From the NCBI RefSeq assembly GCF_001704415.2, contig NC_030819.1:38310575-38374574 (forward strand): DNA of 64,000 nucleotides. The letters are read 5' to 3'. The DNA comes from Capra hircus. Taxonomy: Eukaryota > Chordata > Mammalia > Artiodactyla > Bovidae. Below, in pieces: positions 45,853 through 57,179 of this stretch. The position numbers and the translations under genes were made by a program. The notes below the pieces were generated by a model. It searched no databases, was not told the DNA's origin, and worked only from the letters and a program-made list of their open reading frames with translations. Position 1 is the stretch's first letter, and each line of letters starts with the position of its first letter.

Positions 45853-46057
45853 GGGCTTCCCTGGTGGCCCAGATGGTAAAGAATTTGCCTGCAATGTGGG
45901 AGACCTGGGTTCGATCCCTGGATTGGGAAGATCCTTGGAGGAGGGCATGGTAACCCACTCCAATATTCTTGCCTGGAGAATCCCCATGCACAGAGGAGCC
46001 TGGTAGGCTATAGTCCATAGTGTCACAAAGAGTAGGACACGACTGATCAACTAAGTA
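45853..46057 (+). mobile_element. Bov-tA SINE with perfect 11-bp target duplication
   Basis: Head 'gggcttccctggtggcccag', box-B 'gggttcgatccctgg', tail 'gagtaggacacgactgatca'. 'atatgaaagaa' at 45842-45852 and 46058-46068 is exact. Confidence 0.96.
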
Positions 46058-46068
46058 CATATGAAAGA

Positions 46069-46372
46069 AATCCATACTGGGTAGAGGTGACACAGAAAGA
46101 ACTCTGTTTTCAGGGAAGGGAAGTACTTAGAGAAACTCAAGAAAGAGCGTGTATAAAGGAAGGGAAAGCCCAAGGAAAGGCATTTCAGGCAGAAGGAGCA
46201 TCACGCACAAAGATAGCCTGTGAACAGCACCTCCTAGAGTTGTACCCATGACTACTCCAAACTCAATGATATAAATAGAGGTTTAACAGGAGTTTAAGGA
46301 CCAGCTCTAGGAACTAAAGATTTATCTAAAGGAAGTGAGAATCCTCCAAATTTTTTTAAGCAGATATAGGCA
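46069..46372. other. Unannotated stretch
   Basis: Nothing firmly recognised. 'cccaaggaaaggcatttcag' and 'agcatcacgcacaaagatag' resemble words of old mammal-wide elements. Confidence 0.3.
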
Positions 46373-46373
46373 A

Positions 46374-46501
46374 TGGAGAAGGAAATGGCAACCCACTCTA
46401 GTATTCTTGCCTGGAGAATCACATGGATGGAGAAACCTGGTGGGCTACAGTCCATGAGGTCGCAAAGAGTCGGACATGACTGAGCAACTTCACTCACACT
46501 A
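46374..46501 (+). mobile_element. Bov-A monomer SINE abutting BovB
   Basis: 'tggagaaggaaatggcaacc' to 'gactgagcaacttcactcac', no tRNA head. The words 'gcaatg' before it and 'gcaatgcc' after it could be a target duplication. That would place the real BovB start just left of this SINE. Confidence 0.85.
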
Positions 46502-46502
46502 A

Positions 46503-47797
46503 GCAATGCCAAAGAATGCTCAAGCTACCGCACAACTGCACTCACCTCACACACTAGCAAAGTAATGCTCAAAATTCTCCAAGCCAGGCTTTAGCAATAT
46601 GTGAACCATGAAATTCCAGATGTTCAAACTGGTTTGAGAAAAGGCAGAGGAACCAGAGATCAAAATGCTAACATCTGCTGGATCATCGAAAAAGCAAAAC
46701 AGTTCCAGAAAAACATCTGTTTCTGCTTTATTGACTATGCCAAAGCCTTTGACTGTGTGGATCACAATAAACTGTGGAAAACTCTGAAAGAGATGGGAAT
46801 ACCAGACCACTTAGCAGGCCAGGAAGCAACAGTTAGAACTGGACATGGAACAACAGACTGGTTCCAAATAGGAAAAGGAGTACGTCAAGGCTGTATATTG
46901 TCACCCTGCTTATTGAACTTCTATGCAGAGTACATCATGAGAAACGCTGGACTGGAAGAAGCACAAGCTGGAATCAAGATTGCCAGGAGAAATCTCAATA
47001 ACCTCAGATATGCAGATGACACCACCCTTATGTCAGAAACTGAAGAGGAACTAAAAAGCCTCTTGAGGAAAGTGAAAGAGGAGAGTGAAAAAGTTGGCTC
47101 AAAGCTCAGCATTCAGAAAACGAAGATCATGGCATCTGGTCCCATCACTTCATGGGAAATAGATGGGGAAACAGTGGAAATAGTGTCAGACTTTATTATT
47201 TTGGGCTCCAAAATCACTGCAGATGGTGACCACAGCCATGAAATTAAAAGACGCTTACTCCTTGGAAGAAAAGTTATGACCAACCTAGGCAGCATATTCA
47301 AAAGCAGAGTCATTACTTTGCCAACAAAGGTCCATCTAGTCGAGGCTATGGTTTTTCCAGTGGTCATGTATGGATGTGAGAGTTGGACTGTGAAGAAAGC
47401 TGAGTGCTGAAGAATTGATGCTTTTGAACTGTGGTATTGGAGAAGACTCTTGAGAGTCCTTTGGACTGCAAGGAGATCCAACCAGTCCATTCTGAAGGAA
47501 ATCAGCCCTGGGTGTTCTTTGGAAGGAATGATGCTAAAGCTGAAACTCCAATACTTTGGCCACCTCATGCAAAGAGTTGACTCATTGTAAAAGACGCTGA
47601 TGCTGGGAGGGATTGGGGGCAGGAGGAGAAGGGCATGACAGAGGATGAGATGGCTGGATGGCATCACTGACCCAATGGAAGTGAGTCTGAGTGAACTCCG
47701 GGAGTTGGTGATGAACAGGGAGGCCTGGCATGCTGCGATTCATGGGGTCACAAAGAGTTGGACACGACTGAGCGACTGAACTGAACTGAACTGAACA
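46503..47797 (+). mobile_element. BovB LINE, 5'-truncated, about 1.3 kb
   Basis: Starts 'gcaatgccaaagaatgctca' in the RT. An open frame runs from 46601 to 47410 (269 codons), with motif A (F-I-D-Y-A-K-A-F) and Y-A-D-D at 47009-47020. About two dozen bases of the segment between motif A and motif B are deleted near 46808. The frame ends at TGA 47408-47410. The copy ends with a three-unit pentamer tail. Confidence 0.95.
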
Positions 47798-48149
47798 TAG
47801 TCTTATTTGTGGTTTGGAGTGATTTCTCTAATAATGGCATGAAATGTAGATTGGAATCAAGGCCTGGATGGAGAGCATGTTGTCATCTTTTTTGTCAACA
47901 ATTCCAAGGGACAGAGAGGAAGGGACAAATTTCCCTGCAAAAGAGGTAAATCAGACTTGGATACTTATAACAGGATATGGATAACTGGGGAGAAGGGGAT
48001 GTCATAAAAATTATGCTGAGCATCATGAGTTGGTGACAGAGTCAGTAACCAAGAGACGAAAAGAGATGAAAAGAAAAGCCAGGGACACAAAACTCTCTTG
48101 CGTCTTCTCTTCATTACCAGTCTCACCATCCATCCTGTTCCCAAGATAC
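47798..48149. other. Unannotated stretch
   Basis: Nothing recognised. Confidence 0.4.
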
Positions 48150-48345
48150 CTGTTGTTGTTGTCGTTCCCATCTCTTTCTCAACCCCATGGACTGTGGCCC
48201 ACCAGGCTTCTCTGTCCATGGGATCTTCCAGGCAAAAATACTGAAATGTGTTGCCATTTCCTCCTTCAAGGGAATCTTCCCAACCCAGAGATCAAACTCC
48301 TGTCTCCTGCATTGCAAATGTGTTCTTTACAACTGAGCCAATGAA
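48150..48345 (-). mobile_element. Bov-tA SINE
   Basis: Complement. (GTT)n edge, 'ggactgtggcccaccaggct', 'tgccatttcctccttcaagg', 'caactcctgtctcc'-like head words and 'tttacaactgagcc'. The first tail bases are eroded. Confidence 0.85.
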
Positions 48346-48433
48346 AATGGGCCCTCTCTCATGAGGCAGGAAAAGAAGAAATGCCAGAGGGGCAGGGGTT
48401 CCAGAAATAATTATCTTTCCTAACTCTCTCTTG

Positions 48434-48663
48434 GCTACCTGACGTGAAGAACTGACTCATTGGAAAAGACCCTGATGCTGGGAAAGATTGAAGGCAGGAG
48501 GAGAAGGGGATGACAGAGGATGAGATGGGTGGATGGCATCACCGACTGGATGGACATGAGACTGAGTGAGCTCCAGGAGCTGGTGATGGACAGGGAGGCC
48601 TGGCGTGCTGCAGTCCATGAGGTCACAAAGAGTCGGAAAAGACTGAGCCACTGAACTGAAGTG
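48434..48663 (+). mobile_element. BovB 3' end with perfect 12-bp target duplication
   Basis: A 230-bp insert from 'gctacctgacgtgaagaact' to a short pentamer tail. 'aactctctcttg' at 48422-48433 and 48664-48675 is exact, so both ends are certain. Confidence 0.96.
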
Positions 48664-48675
48664 AACTCTCTCTTG

Positions 48676-50370
48676 AGTTTATTGTTTCCTAGCTCTGTCT
48701 GGGGCATCCATTCAAAGGGTTAAAGTGGTTGAGTTGTTTTAGAGGCAAATTTCAAACAATGTTTCTTGCACTCCCCTTTCAGATTCTTCAATGGCACCTA
48801 AATGAAAATAAAGGTTCAAATTAAGTTCAGAAAACTTTAAAGCACTTTTTAATGGTGAAACTTCAGCATTAAGGGTTTCTTTATTTCTTACTTTGTTTCA
48901 TGTGTTAAATATTAACTTGAATTTTGTAAGAATTCAGTTTTAACAAATAGTTTTATGCTTTCCAATTAAAAATGTGTCTACAGTAATAAATATCTCAAAC
49001 ATCCTCCAAATGACAAATATATTTCCATGGCATAGACTTTAGAATATGAAGAAATATCCTAATATAATTAGTGTGCCATAATTTTATAAGTATTCCACTT
49101 TTAAACAAGTCAAATGTCCACATTAAAAAAATTTTTTAAGCCAAGTCTGCAGTGTCATTATATAAGAATTCATCAAATCATTCCTATTTTTAAAAAATAC
49201 CGATTGTCAGAGAACTCACTCACAATGTGATTTGCTAAAATTTGATTTAGTATTTTTTGAAGTAAAAAAAAAAAGTGAGTAAACCATAGTAAACTCAAAA
49301 CTGACAAATTCTATTGTGTTAAAAAATGATCTAAAATGTTTAGGAAAAATTATAAACTTGTGTAAGAAGTGGGAGGCAAGTTACAAAATAACTGAAAGAG
49401 GTAAGCCAGGAAACTTCAAATAAAATAAAATATGTAGCACAGATACTCTGTGAAAACCCTGAATCCTCTGTAAGCTTTAGCTTCTTACCTACCTGCCCTA
49501 CTCATCCAGATACGCAAGTATGGTGACTTGTTAATGAGCTAGGAGAATAGATGATGACCACGCCCACAACAGCCAACCGTCTTATTAATAGAATAAGAAC
49601 ACCATGGGCAACTGAGCTGCCTTAACTTTTCCTCATGTACAATTTTGCAATAAGAGTAAAAAGATCAATGGTTTCAAGCCTGTGAAAAGAAAATTTTCTG
49701 CTTCTTGGAAAAAGAGAGAGGAATAGACAAGAGATCGAGTTAAAGATATCCTCACTCAGGTAGTGTTAAGAAAGTTCGAGAAGCAGTGAATGCCTTTTCT
49801 CTAATAAGCTCTGTGTTCCTAATTAAAAATGCTAAACAACCAAAAACAAAAACACCATATAATCTCTAAGCCAGAACAGCCTAATAAGTTTCTGTCTTAG
49901 GAAAACATTCAAGGCAATTGAAGGATATTTTCTATTTAGCCCCAAGTAAGGAGGAAGACATTAAATAGTCAGTGACGATATTAGCTAGATTGGATAGCTT
50001 TTATATTTTCACATGTATACATAGACTCTCTTCAGCCTTGTCAATATGCATTGCTGAACTTCATGAACTGCCTTTGAAATGTTACCACAACATTTTGTTG
50101 CACCAATTTCATAAACTTTCACAGTGCAATACATGTATTTTTTTTTTTTTCAGAGACAAACTGAAGTTGCATTTCTCAAGATTTATACTGCTTGCTTTAG
50201 TAACATTCAGTGGAGGCTCTTTTATACACATTTTTAATAGGTGAAAAATAAATAAGATTGCAAATCCCTTTTCTTTCTTTTTTAAAGCAAACCATGTACC
50301 AAGTTTTTTGGTCCAAATTGTGTGGTTAAATTAAATTGAATTCTATTAACTGGTATGAATATATTTCTGC
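48676..50370. other. Repeat-poor AT-rich stretch
   Basis: About 1.7 kb with no element I recognise and only short open frames. There are A-runs at about 49266-49275 and a T-run at about 50140-50152. Confidence 0.4.
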
Positions 50371-50380
50371 AAGCAGAGTT

Positions 50381-52161
50381 CAGTTCAATTCAGGTCAGTC
50401 ACTCAGTAATGTTCAACTCTTTGCAACCCCATGGAATGCAGCATGCCAGGCTTCCCTGTCTATCACCACCTCCCAGAGCTTGTTCAAAATCATGTCCATC
50501 AAGTCAGTGATGCCATCCAGCCATCTCATTCTTTGTTTTCCCCTTCTCCTCCCACCTTCGATCTTTACCAGCATCAGGGTCTTTTCCAATGAGTCAGTTC
50601 TTCGCATCAGGTGGCCAAAATATTGGAGTTTCAGCTTCAGCATCAAGCCTTACAATGAATATTCAGGACTGATTTCCTTTCGGATTGACAGGTTTGATCT
50701 CCTTGCAATCCAGGGGACACACAAGAGTCTTCTCCAACACCACAGTTCAAAAGCATGAATTCCTCTGTGCTCAGCTTTCTTTATAGTCCAACTCTCACAT
50801 TCGTACATGACTGCTGGAAAAACCATAGCTTTGACTGGATGGACCTTTGTTGGCAAAGCAATGTCTCTGTTTTTTAATGTTCTGCCTTAGGTTGTTCATA
50901 GCTTTTCTTCCAAGGAGCAAGTATCTTTTAACTCATGGCTGCAGTCACCATCTGCAATGATTTTGGAGCCCAAAAAAATAGTCTGTCACTGTTTCTATTG
51001 TTTCTCCATCTATTTCAAATGAAATGATGGGACCAGATGAAATGATTTTAGTTTTTTGAATGTTGAGTTTTAGGCCAACTTTTTCACTCTCCTCTTTCAT
51101 TTTCATCAAAGACTCTTTAGTTCTTCTTAGCTTTCTGCCATAAGGGTGGTGTCATCTGTGTATCTGAGGTTATTGATATTTCTCCCAGCAATATTGATTC
51201 CAATTTGTGTTTCATCCAGCCTAGTATTTCACATGATGTAATCTGCATGTAAGTTCAATAAGCAGGGTGACAATATACAGCCTTGACGTACTCCTTTTCC
51301 TATTTGGAACCAGTCTGTTGTTCCATGTCCAGTTCTAACTGTTGCTTCCTGACTTGCATACAGATTTCTCAGGAGGCAGGTCAGGTGGTCTGGTATTCCC
51401 ATTTCTTTAAGAAATTTCCACAGTTTTGTTGTGATCCACACAGTTAAAGGCTTTGGCATAGTCAATAAAGCAGAAATAGATGTTTTTCTGGAACTCTCTT
51501 GCTTTTTCCATGACCCAGCGGATGTTGGCAATTTGATCTTTGGTTCCTCTGCCTTTTCTAAAACCAGCTTGAACATCAGGAAGTTCACGGTTCACGTATT
51601 GCTGAAGCCTGGCTTGGAGAATTTTGAGCATTACTTTGCTAGCATGTGAAATGAGTCCAATTGTGCAGTACTTTGAGCATTCTTTGGCATTGCCTTTCTT
51701 TGGGATTGGAATGAAAACTGCCCTTTTCCAGTCCTGTGGCCACTGCAGAGTTTTCCAAATTTGCTGGCATATTGAGTGCAGCACTTTCACAGCATCATCT
51801 TTCAGGATTTGAAATAGCTCAACTGGAATGCCATCACCTCCACTAGCTTTGTTCATAGTGATGCTTTCTAAATCCCACTTGACTTCACATTCCGGGATGT
51901 CTGGCTCTAGGTGAGTGATTACACCATTGTGGTTATCTGGTTCATGGAGATCTTTATTGTATAGTTCTTCTGTGTATTCTTGCCATCTCTTCTTAATATC
52001 TTTTGTTTCTGTTAAGTCCATACATTTTCTGTCCTTAATTATGCCCATCTTTGCATGAAATATTCCCTTGGTATCTCTAATTTTCTTGAAGAGATCTCTA
52101 GTCTTTCCCATTCTATTGTTTTCCTCTGCTTCTTTGCATTGATCATGAGGAAGTTATGTTG
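50381..52161 (-). mobile_element. BovB LINE, 5'-truncated, about 1.8 kb
   Basis: It runs from the complement tail, through the C-terminal part and RT, to the linker ('gatctctagtctttcccatt'). A 234-codon minus-strand frame (52111 to 51407) covers the linker and N-terminal RT up to motif A. The catalytic box reads Y-T-D-D at 51151-51162 instead of Y-A-D-D. 'aagcagagtt' (50371-50380) and 'aagcacagtt' (52162-52171) are a 10-bp target duplication with one mismatch. Confidence 0.95.
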
Positions 52162-52322
52162 AAGCACAGTTATGTTGAAATTAAGTTTTAAAAAGAAAAA
52201 AAAGTCAGTGACAAATCAACGTTAGTATGTAAAGTATTGGTTCTATAAGCATTATCATGTCATTAGGAATGTACATGTAAACATCATTTCCCCTACTCTT
52301 TTGGCGGCTGTATTAGTTTCTT

Positions 52323-52655
52323 GGGGCCCCCCTGGTGGCTCAGACAGTAAAGAATCTGCCTGCAACACAGGAAACTCAAGTTTGACCCCTGGGTTGGGAA
52401 GATCCCCTGGAGGAGGGCATGGCAACCCATTCCAAGGTTCTTGCCTGGAGAATCCCATGGACACAGTGTAAGGGTTTTTCACAAAGCGCTCAGCAAGCAC
52501 TGGTTTTTCTCTAAAGCCAGCCGCTTTCTTTCTTCCTTCCTATAATAAATCTTTCTCTGCCTGAATGCCCAGCTCACCCTTTTTTTCTCTGTGCTGGCCT
52601 TACACAGAGGAGCCTGGCGGGTTCGTGGGGTCACAAAGAATCAGACATGACGAGT
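52323..52655 (+). mobile_element. Bov-tA SINE split by a 138-bp insert
   Basis: Head 'cccctggtggctcagacagt', tail start 'gcatggcaacccattccaag', then an unrelated insert (52467-52604), then 'gaggagcctggcgg' and 'gggtcacaaagaatcagaca'. It is in plus orientation within the LTR. Confidence 0.9.
52467..52604 (+). mobile_element. Unidentified LTR-like insert with 7-bp inverted ends
   Basis: The insert starts TGTAAGG and ends CCTTACA, exact inverted complements beginning TG and ending CA as retroviral LTRs do. It contains 'aataaatctttctctgcctg' with an AATAAA word and is pyrimidine-rich. 'acacag' occurs at both junctions (52461-52466 and 52602-52607), partly overlapping the inverted end. At 138 bp it is short for an LTR. 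It could be a truncated solo LTR or another small element. Confidence 0.5.
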
Positions 52656-53112
52656 GTTTTAGGGCTTCTATCACAAAGTACCACAAACTGAGGTGGCTTA
52701 ACACCACGAAATTTGTTCTCTCATGATTTGGGAGGTTAGAAGCCCAAAATCAAGGTGTCAGCAAGGCTATGTTCCCTCTAAGACTCTGGATAGAAACCTT
52801 CCTTGTCTCTTACTTACTAGCTTGTAATGGTGACTGTCAATCCTTGACTTTTTCTTCTTACACCTGAATCATTCCAGTCTCTACCTCTGTCTTAGCATAG
52901 CATTCTCCCTGTGTGTCTCTGGGTCTAACTTCCCTCTTCTTATAAGGATTTCAACCATATTGGATCAGGGTTCAACTTAATTCAGTATGATTTTAAACTT
53001 AATTGCATCTGCAAAGACCCCATTTCCAAATTAGGTGACATTCACAGGTACTAAAGGTTAGGACAACATACATTTTATGGGGCCAAGGGGGAAACAATTC
53101 AGTTTATAACAG

Positions 53113-55189
53113 TTGCTATTGCTGTGATTTGTCCGTTTCACCTCTTCTAGTGACTACTAGTTCCCTTACAATATCTCAGCCTGATGCCATGATTATCAGG
53201 TATTCATATCTATCAATACAGTTTGATTTACGTTTACAAGATTCAGTCCAGAGGCAACCCAAAGCTCAATTCTCTCACCTGGTCAGTGTCTCTTCTGCAG
53301 TCTAAGGGTGAAGAGTGTACTCTGCTCTCTCTCACACCTTCTCCCTTCCCTAGAGCTTAACCCTTTGAAGTTGGATTAATATGGAGGGAAAGGAAATGAC
53401 CACTGACCTCTCATATGACTGTATATGACACCATGATGGTCTTGAATGGTCAAGCCCATGCATGGGCTTTTTCCACAGGAGCTCCACGTGGGCTCCAGAT
53501 GGACATTACCTCGCCATTCCCCTAGATGGAGGATGGTCTCTCTTGAGATTAAGTTACTTCTTCTAGGTGATGCCCGGTTGGCCAGAGTATTCATACTTCC
53601 AGCTGACCTGCCTCTTTGTTCAATGTAACCTGGTAACCCATTCTCATCAACTTGCTATAGCACCTACTTCTGGGCCAGTGAGCAAAGGAAAGATTCATTC
53701 TATGTAGATGTTGGAAACAAGGAATTTGAAGTCGATAACCTCTGTCCCCTAGGTGAGCTGTCTAACAATGCCTATTTCCACTTCTTCCACAACAGAATCC
53801 TATTTTGTGTGAGGCAGCAATGTTGTGAATAAAATACCTTTCTTCCTAAATTTTCTGGCAGCTCAGGGTGCCATTTGACATAATTTGGCCACTGAGAAAT
53901 AAGCAGACCTGGGGGTTCTGAGATAGATTTTGATGTCGCAAAAGGAAGCTCTTTGGCTGGTGCTGCCCTTTGTATTTTCCTACCTCAGAAGCAATCATGA
54001 AGAACCACAAAGTGCCCACCCTGTATCATCTATTCTTTGAAGCAGGTTACCTCCAGAAGTCTTATCATGTGAGGAAACTAAACTCTTATTTGCCTAATCC
54101 ACTATTGGATTCTCTGTTATTTGAAGTTGAAGTACCTCTAGACTGATTTCACCAAGGCTGGTTTAGCACGCGTTCTTTTCCCCACTGCAGGGACTCTACC
54201 AGATCAGGAACAGCTGTGGCTGCAAACACATGAACCAAGGAAACAAGTGATCAGTCTTCCTTCTTGCAAGTTGGAAAGTTGTCGTGTATGGTAAACCAAG
54301 AGCCCTTCTTGTCCCTGAATTTAAATTTTCATATCCATGTTCCCCTGTCAGTCCGACTCTTCAAACCAACCTTCAATAATCTGTCACCATATTTTACTGA
54401 GAAGTTTTGTAACTGTTTTGGTTGCTTGTAGCTATTTAATGATAATAATAATCCAGGCCCTCTTCCATCTCTGTTGGAGTTCAGGGTCCCGAAGAGCACT
54501 CTCTTGGCCTGTCTGAACAGGAAATTAAACTGTATAGATCGGATGATCATGTCAAATTAAATAAGTGAACAAACAAAAAAACTACAGAAGAGAGGAAAGC
54601 TATCTTTGGGCCATGGAATTTTTTTTACTTCTCAGTTATTATAGTGCTATCTATACTGTTCATGCTTTTTCACAATGCACACAAAGAAAATTAAAAAGTC
54701 TTTTTAGATAGGAAAATAATGATTAAAATCATAGAGATGTTCTTCACATCTCAACTACAAAGAGGTACAAAAAGTGTACATTGGTGATACAAGCCCAGGA
54801 GACAGTGTTCCACCATACGATAGCAGTTTACTGCCTAACAAAATGGGGCTCCAAGCAACTCTGTGGGATTCTGGTGGGGGAAATCTAGGGATCGCAAAAG
54901 CACCTGCAAAATTCCCTCACCCACCCACTGAATTCTAAAGGGCTTCATCCACCTAATTCCCAGCCATTCTAGGTTCTTCTGGAATTAAATCATCTTCTTC
55001 TCTCTTGATGATGTTTTATCACAAAAAAATATTTGAAAGTTCATTTTTTGAGATTTGTATATTTCAAAACTTTCTAACTTGTAAAGCAGGGAACCTGAAA
55101 GTGATATTCCATTTTCTGAATTTCCACCATGCTATTCAAAAACTAAATACTTTGCAAAGTGTTTTTCAAATTTTGTGTTTATAAAAACG
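53113..55189. other. Unclassified stretch
   Basis: No gene was confirmed. The stretch 53290-54000 is less AT-rich and has overlapping short open frames on both strands (for example 53376-53628), none with a domain I know. It could hold an old DNA transposon or LTR that I cannot name. Confidence 0.3.
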
Positions 55190-55860
55190 CTGGAGTTCTT
55201 CCATATTTTTAAATTTATATTTGAAAATAAATTACAACTATGAATAAAACATGAAATAGTACAAGAAAAATTTGAAGTGTGAGTCTGTCTTTCACTTCAG
55301 GTCCCCCAACCAACATCCCAGAAGTAACCTGTACCAGTAGTTTGCCGTGAAATTTTTCATATAGGTGTATTATATTTTATCTCTCAAACATAAAAAGAGA
55401 ATTTTATACATTACTGTTTTCTACTTTGTCCTGTTCGCTTAATAAAGTATCTTAGAAACATTTCCAATCAATAGTTACAAATATATTCATTCTTTTAATC
55501 ATTTACATATTAATCTACAGTATATGCATATTGTAAATTATTTTTAAATCCCTACAGTTTGGGACACAGAGAGTTTCTAATTTTTGTGAGTATATACAGT
55601 GCTATAATTAAAACCATTTTACATATATATTTTTGCACATATTTGGGAAAAGTCCCAAGAAAAGTATTAAAACTGCCAAATTTCTCTCCATGATTTCTAC
55701 AAGTGTATCTTCTCATAAACAATACAAGTCAGTGCTGATTTCCCCATGTCCTTGCCAAACCTTTGAGTTATCAACTTTATCATGTTTGCCAATCTAAGTG
55801 AGAAATGGGATTCTATTTTTTTAAGTGCATCTCTTTTAGATATTTTTAAACTATAATAAA
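55190..55860 (-). mobile_element. Old L1 LINE, antisense
   Basis: Diverged complement L1 ORF2/3' UTR words appear in order: 'tcccagaagtaacctgtacc', 'aagtatcttagaaacatttc', 'tgcacatatttgggaaaagt', 'attaaaactgccaaatttct' and 'ttgccaatctaagtgagaaa'. Old L1M type. Confidence 0.65.
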
Positions 55861-56206
55861 AATGAATACACAGTAAAAATAACATGCTAAACTTCAACAC
55901 ATTCAACATCTCTGACATGTTGATTTATCCTGCACAAATCTACAAATGAAGCTCCCTCTGACATTTTTGTGCATGTACTTGAACTTAGATGTGTATGTAT
56001 CACTCATTTTACCACTTATTTTTATAATTCTTACTTTCACATACCCATTCATGTACAAACATTGTTCCATAGCCTTTATGGTCCTGGATCAACCATACTG
56101 GACAGGTATCAGTGCTGTCACCCATCAGCCTGTGCGCTCATCTCGACAGCATATTCCAAGATGCACAATCTCACACAAACATCTTAGCAAAGGTTTTAAC
56201 TTGTAT
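55861..56206. other. Unannotated stretch
   Basis: Nothing firmly recognised. It may be more diverged L1. Confidence 0.3.
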
Positions 56207-56357
56207 GGTACATTTTTAAAGATTTTTATTTATTTGGCCATGCTGGATCTTAGATGCAGCATGTAGAATCTAATTTCCTGACTAGGGATTGAAATTGCCC
56301 CCCCGTTATGTTGGGACCGTGGAGTCTTAGCCACAGGACCATCAGGGAAGTCCCTCT
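56207..56357 (-). mobile_element. Short tRNA-type SINE (CHR-like)
   Basis: Complement. A T-rich start 'gatttttatttatttggcca' is followed by 'tttcctgactagggattgaa' (complement box-B area) and 'ggaccatcagggaagtccc'. A 'tatggta' word flanks it. Same class as 40138-40257. Confidence 0.75.
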
Positions 56358-57179
56358 TATGGTAAGTTTGAATTGTTTGAATTTACCTGCCTTAGATTTG
56401 TAATAGGCTTACAGATTTCTTCTATTACTTGCTATATGAATGAGTTACCTATGAGATTTCATTTTTAAAAATAGCATTCTTAGATTTTGCGATAGTAAAA
56501 AAATATGAAAACCTTAAATCCCTTAGTAGAGAATCAATTAAATTAATTTGATTAATCCACTAAATCTATTATTATGTTACATTAAAATTAATGATATCAG
56601 TCCAAATAGGAGATAATAAATACATCTCTAACATCTATGGTTTAGTGATGAGGTACAGGATAGTTTTATAGTATTCTTTCATTTGTGTTGTCATATATAC
56701 ACATATATGTATGCACACACACAAATACACAAATATATAACTTAAAAATTTATAATTTGGAAGCTTATATAAGACTGTCAAAACTGTAGTTAGCTCTGAT
56801 GAGAAAGATGAGGACTAAGAACTAGAAATGGAAGAGAGATTTTCTTTTGTGCTATTTTTCCCCCCATACATCTGTAATTTTTTAAAAAGCTCACTATGTA
56901 CAATTTTCAAACATATTTATGAATAATAAGTGGAGAAACAGGCCTCTGAGAACCAGCAGCTGTACACAAAGCCCATGTCCTTGTGAGAGAGATGGAGCTA
57001 CATTCATATGTTCACCCCAAACATTATTACTTAAGATGGAGGATTAGAAACTAGATACAACATGTAGGACATCCAGAAATAAGAATGGACAACACTAAGG
57101 AGAAACAAATTATATTTTAAAAGCTAAGAGAACTATAAAAGTGTATCTGTAGAGTATTGCTAACTCTAGGTACATGGTT
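56358..57179. other. Unannotated AT-rich stretch
   Basis: No gene was recognised. A TA/CA-rich run lies at about 56690-56735. Confidence 0.4.

Larger units (their letters stand above)
52309..53112 (-). mobile_element. MLT1-type (ERVL-MaLR) LTR, split by a SINE
   Basis: After 'ctgtattagtttcttgggg' and the SINE, complement MLT1-like words follow: 'acaaagtaccacaaactgag', 'gtggcttaacacc', 'ttggatcagggttcaactta', 'catctgcaaagaccccattt', 'tcacaggtactaaaggttag'. It is a solo LTR with no retroviral coding. The subfamily is not resolved. Confidence 0.7.

Noticed and set aside
53376..53628. Exon with overlapping frames on both strands
   Set aside because: Neither frame shows a known domain, and the region may be an unclassified old repeat.
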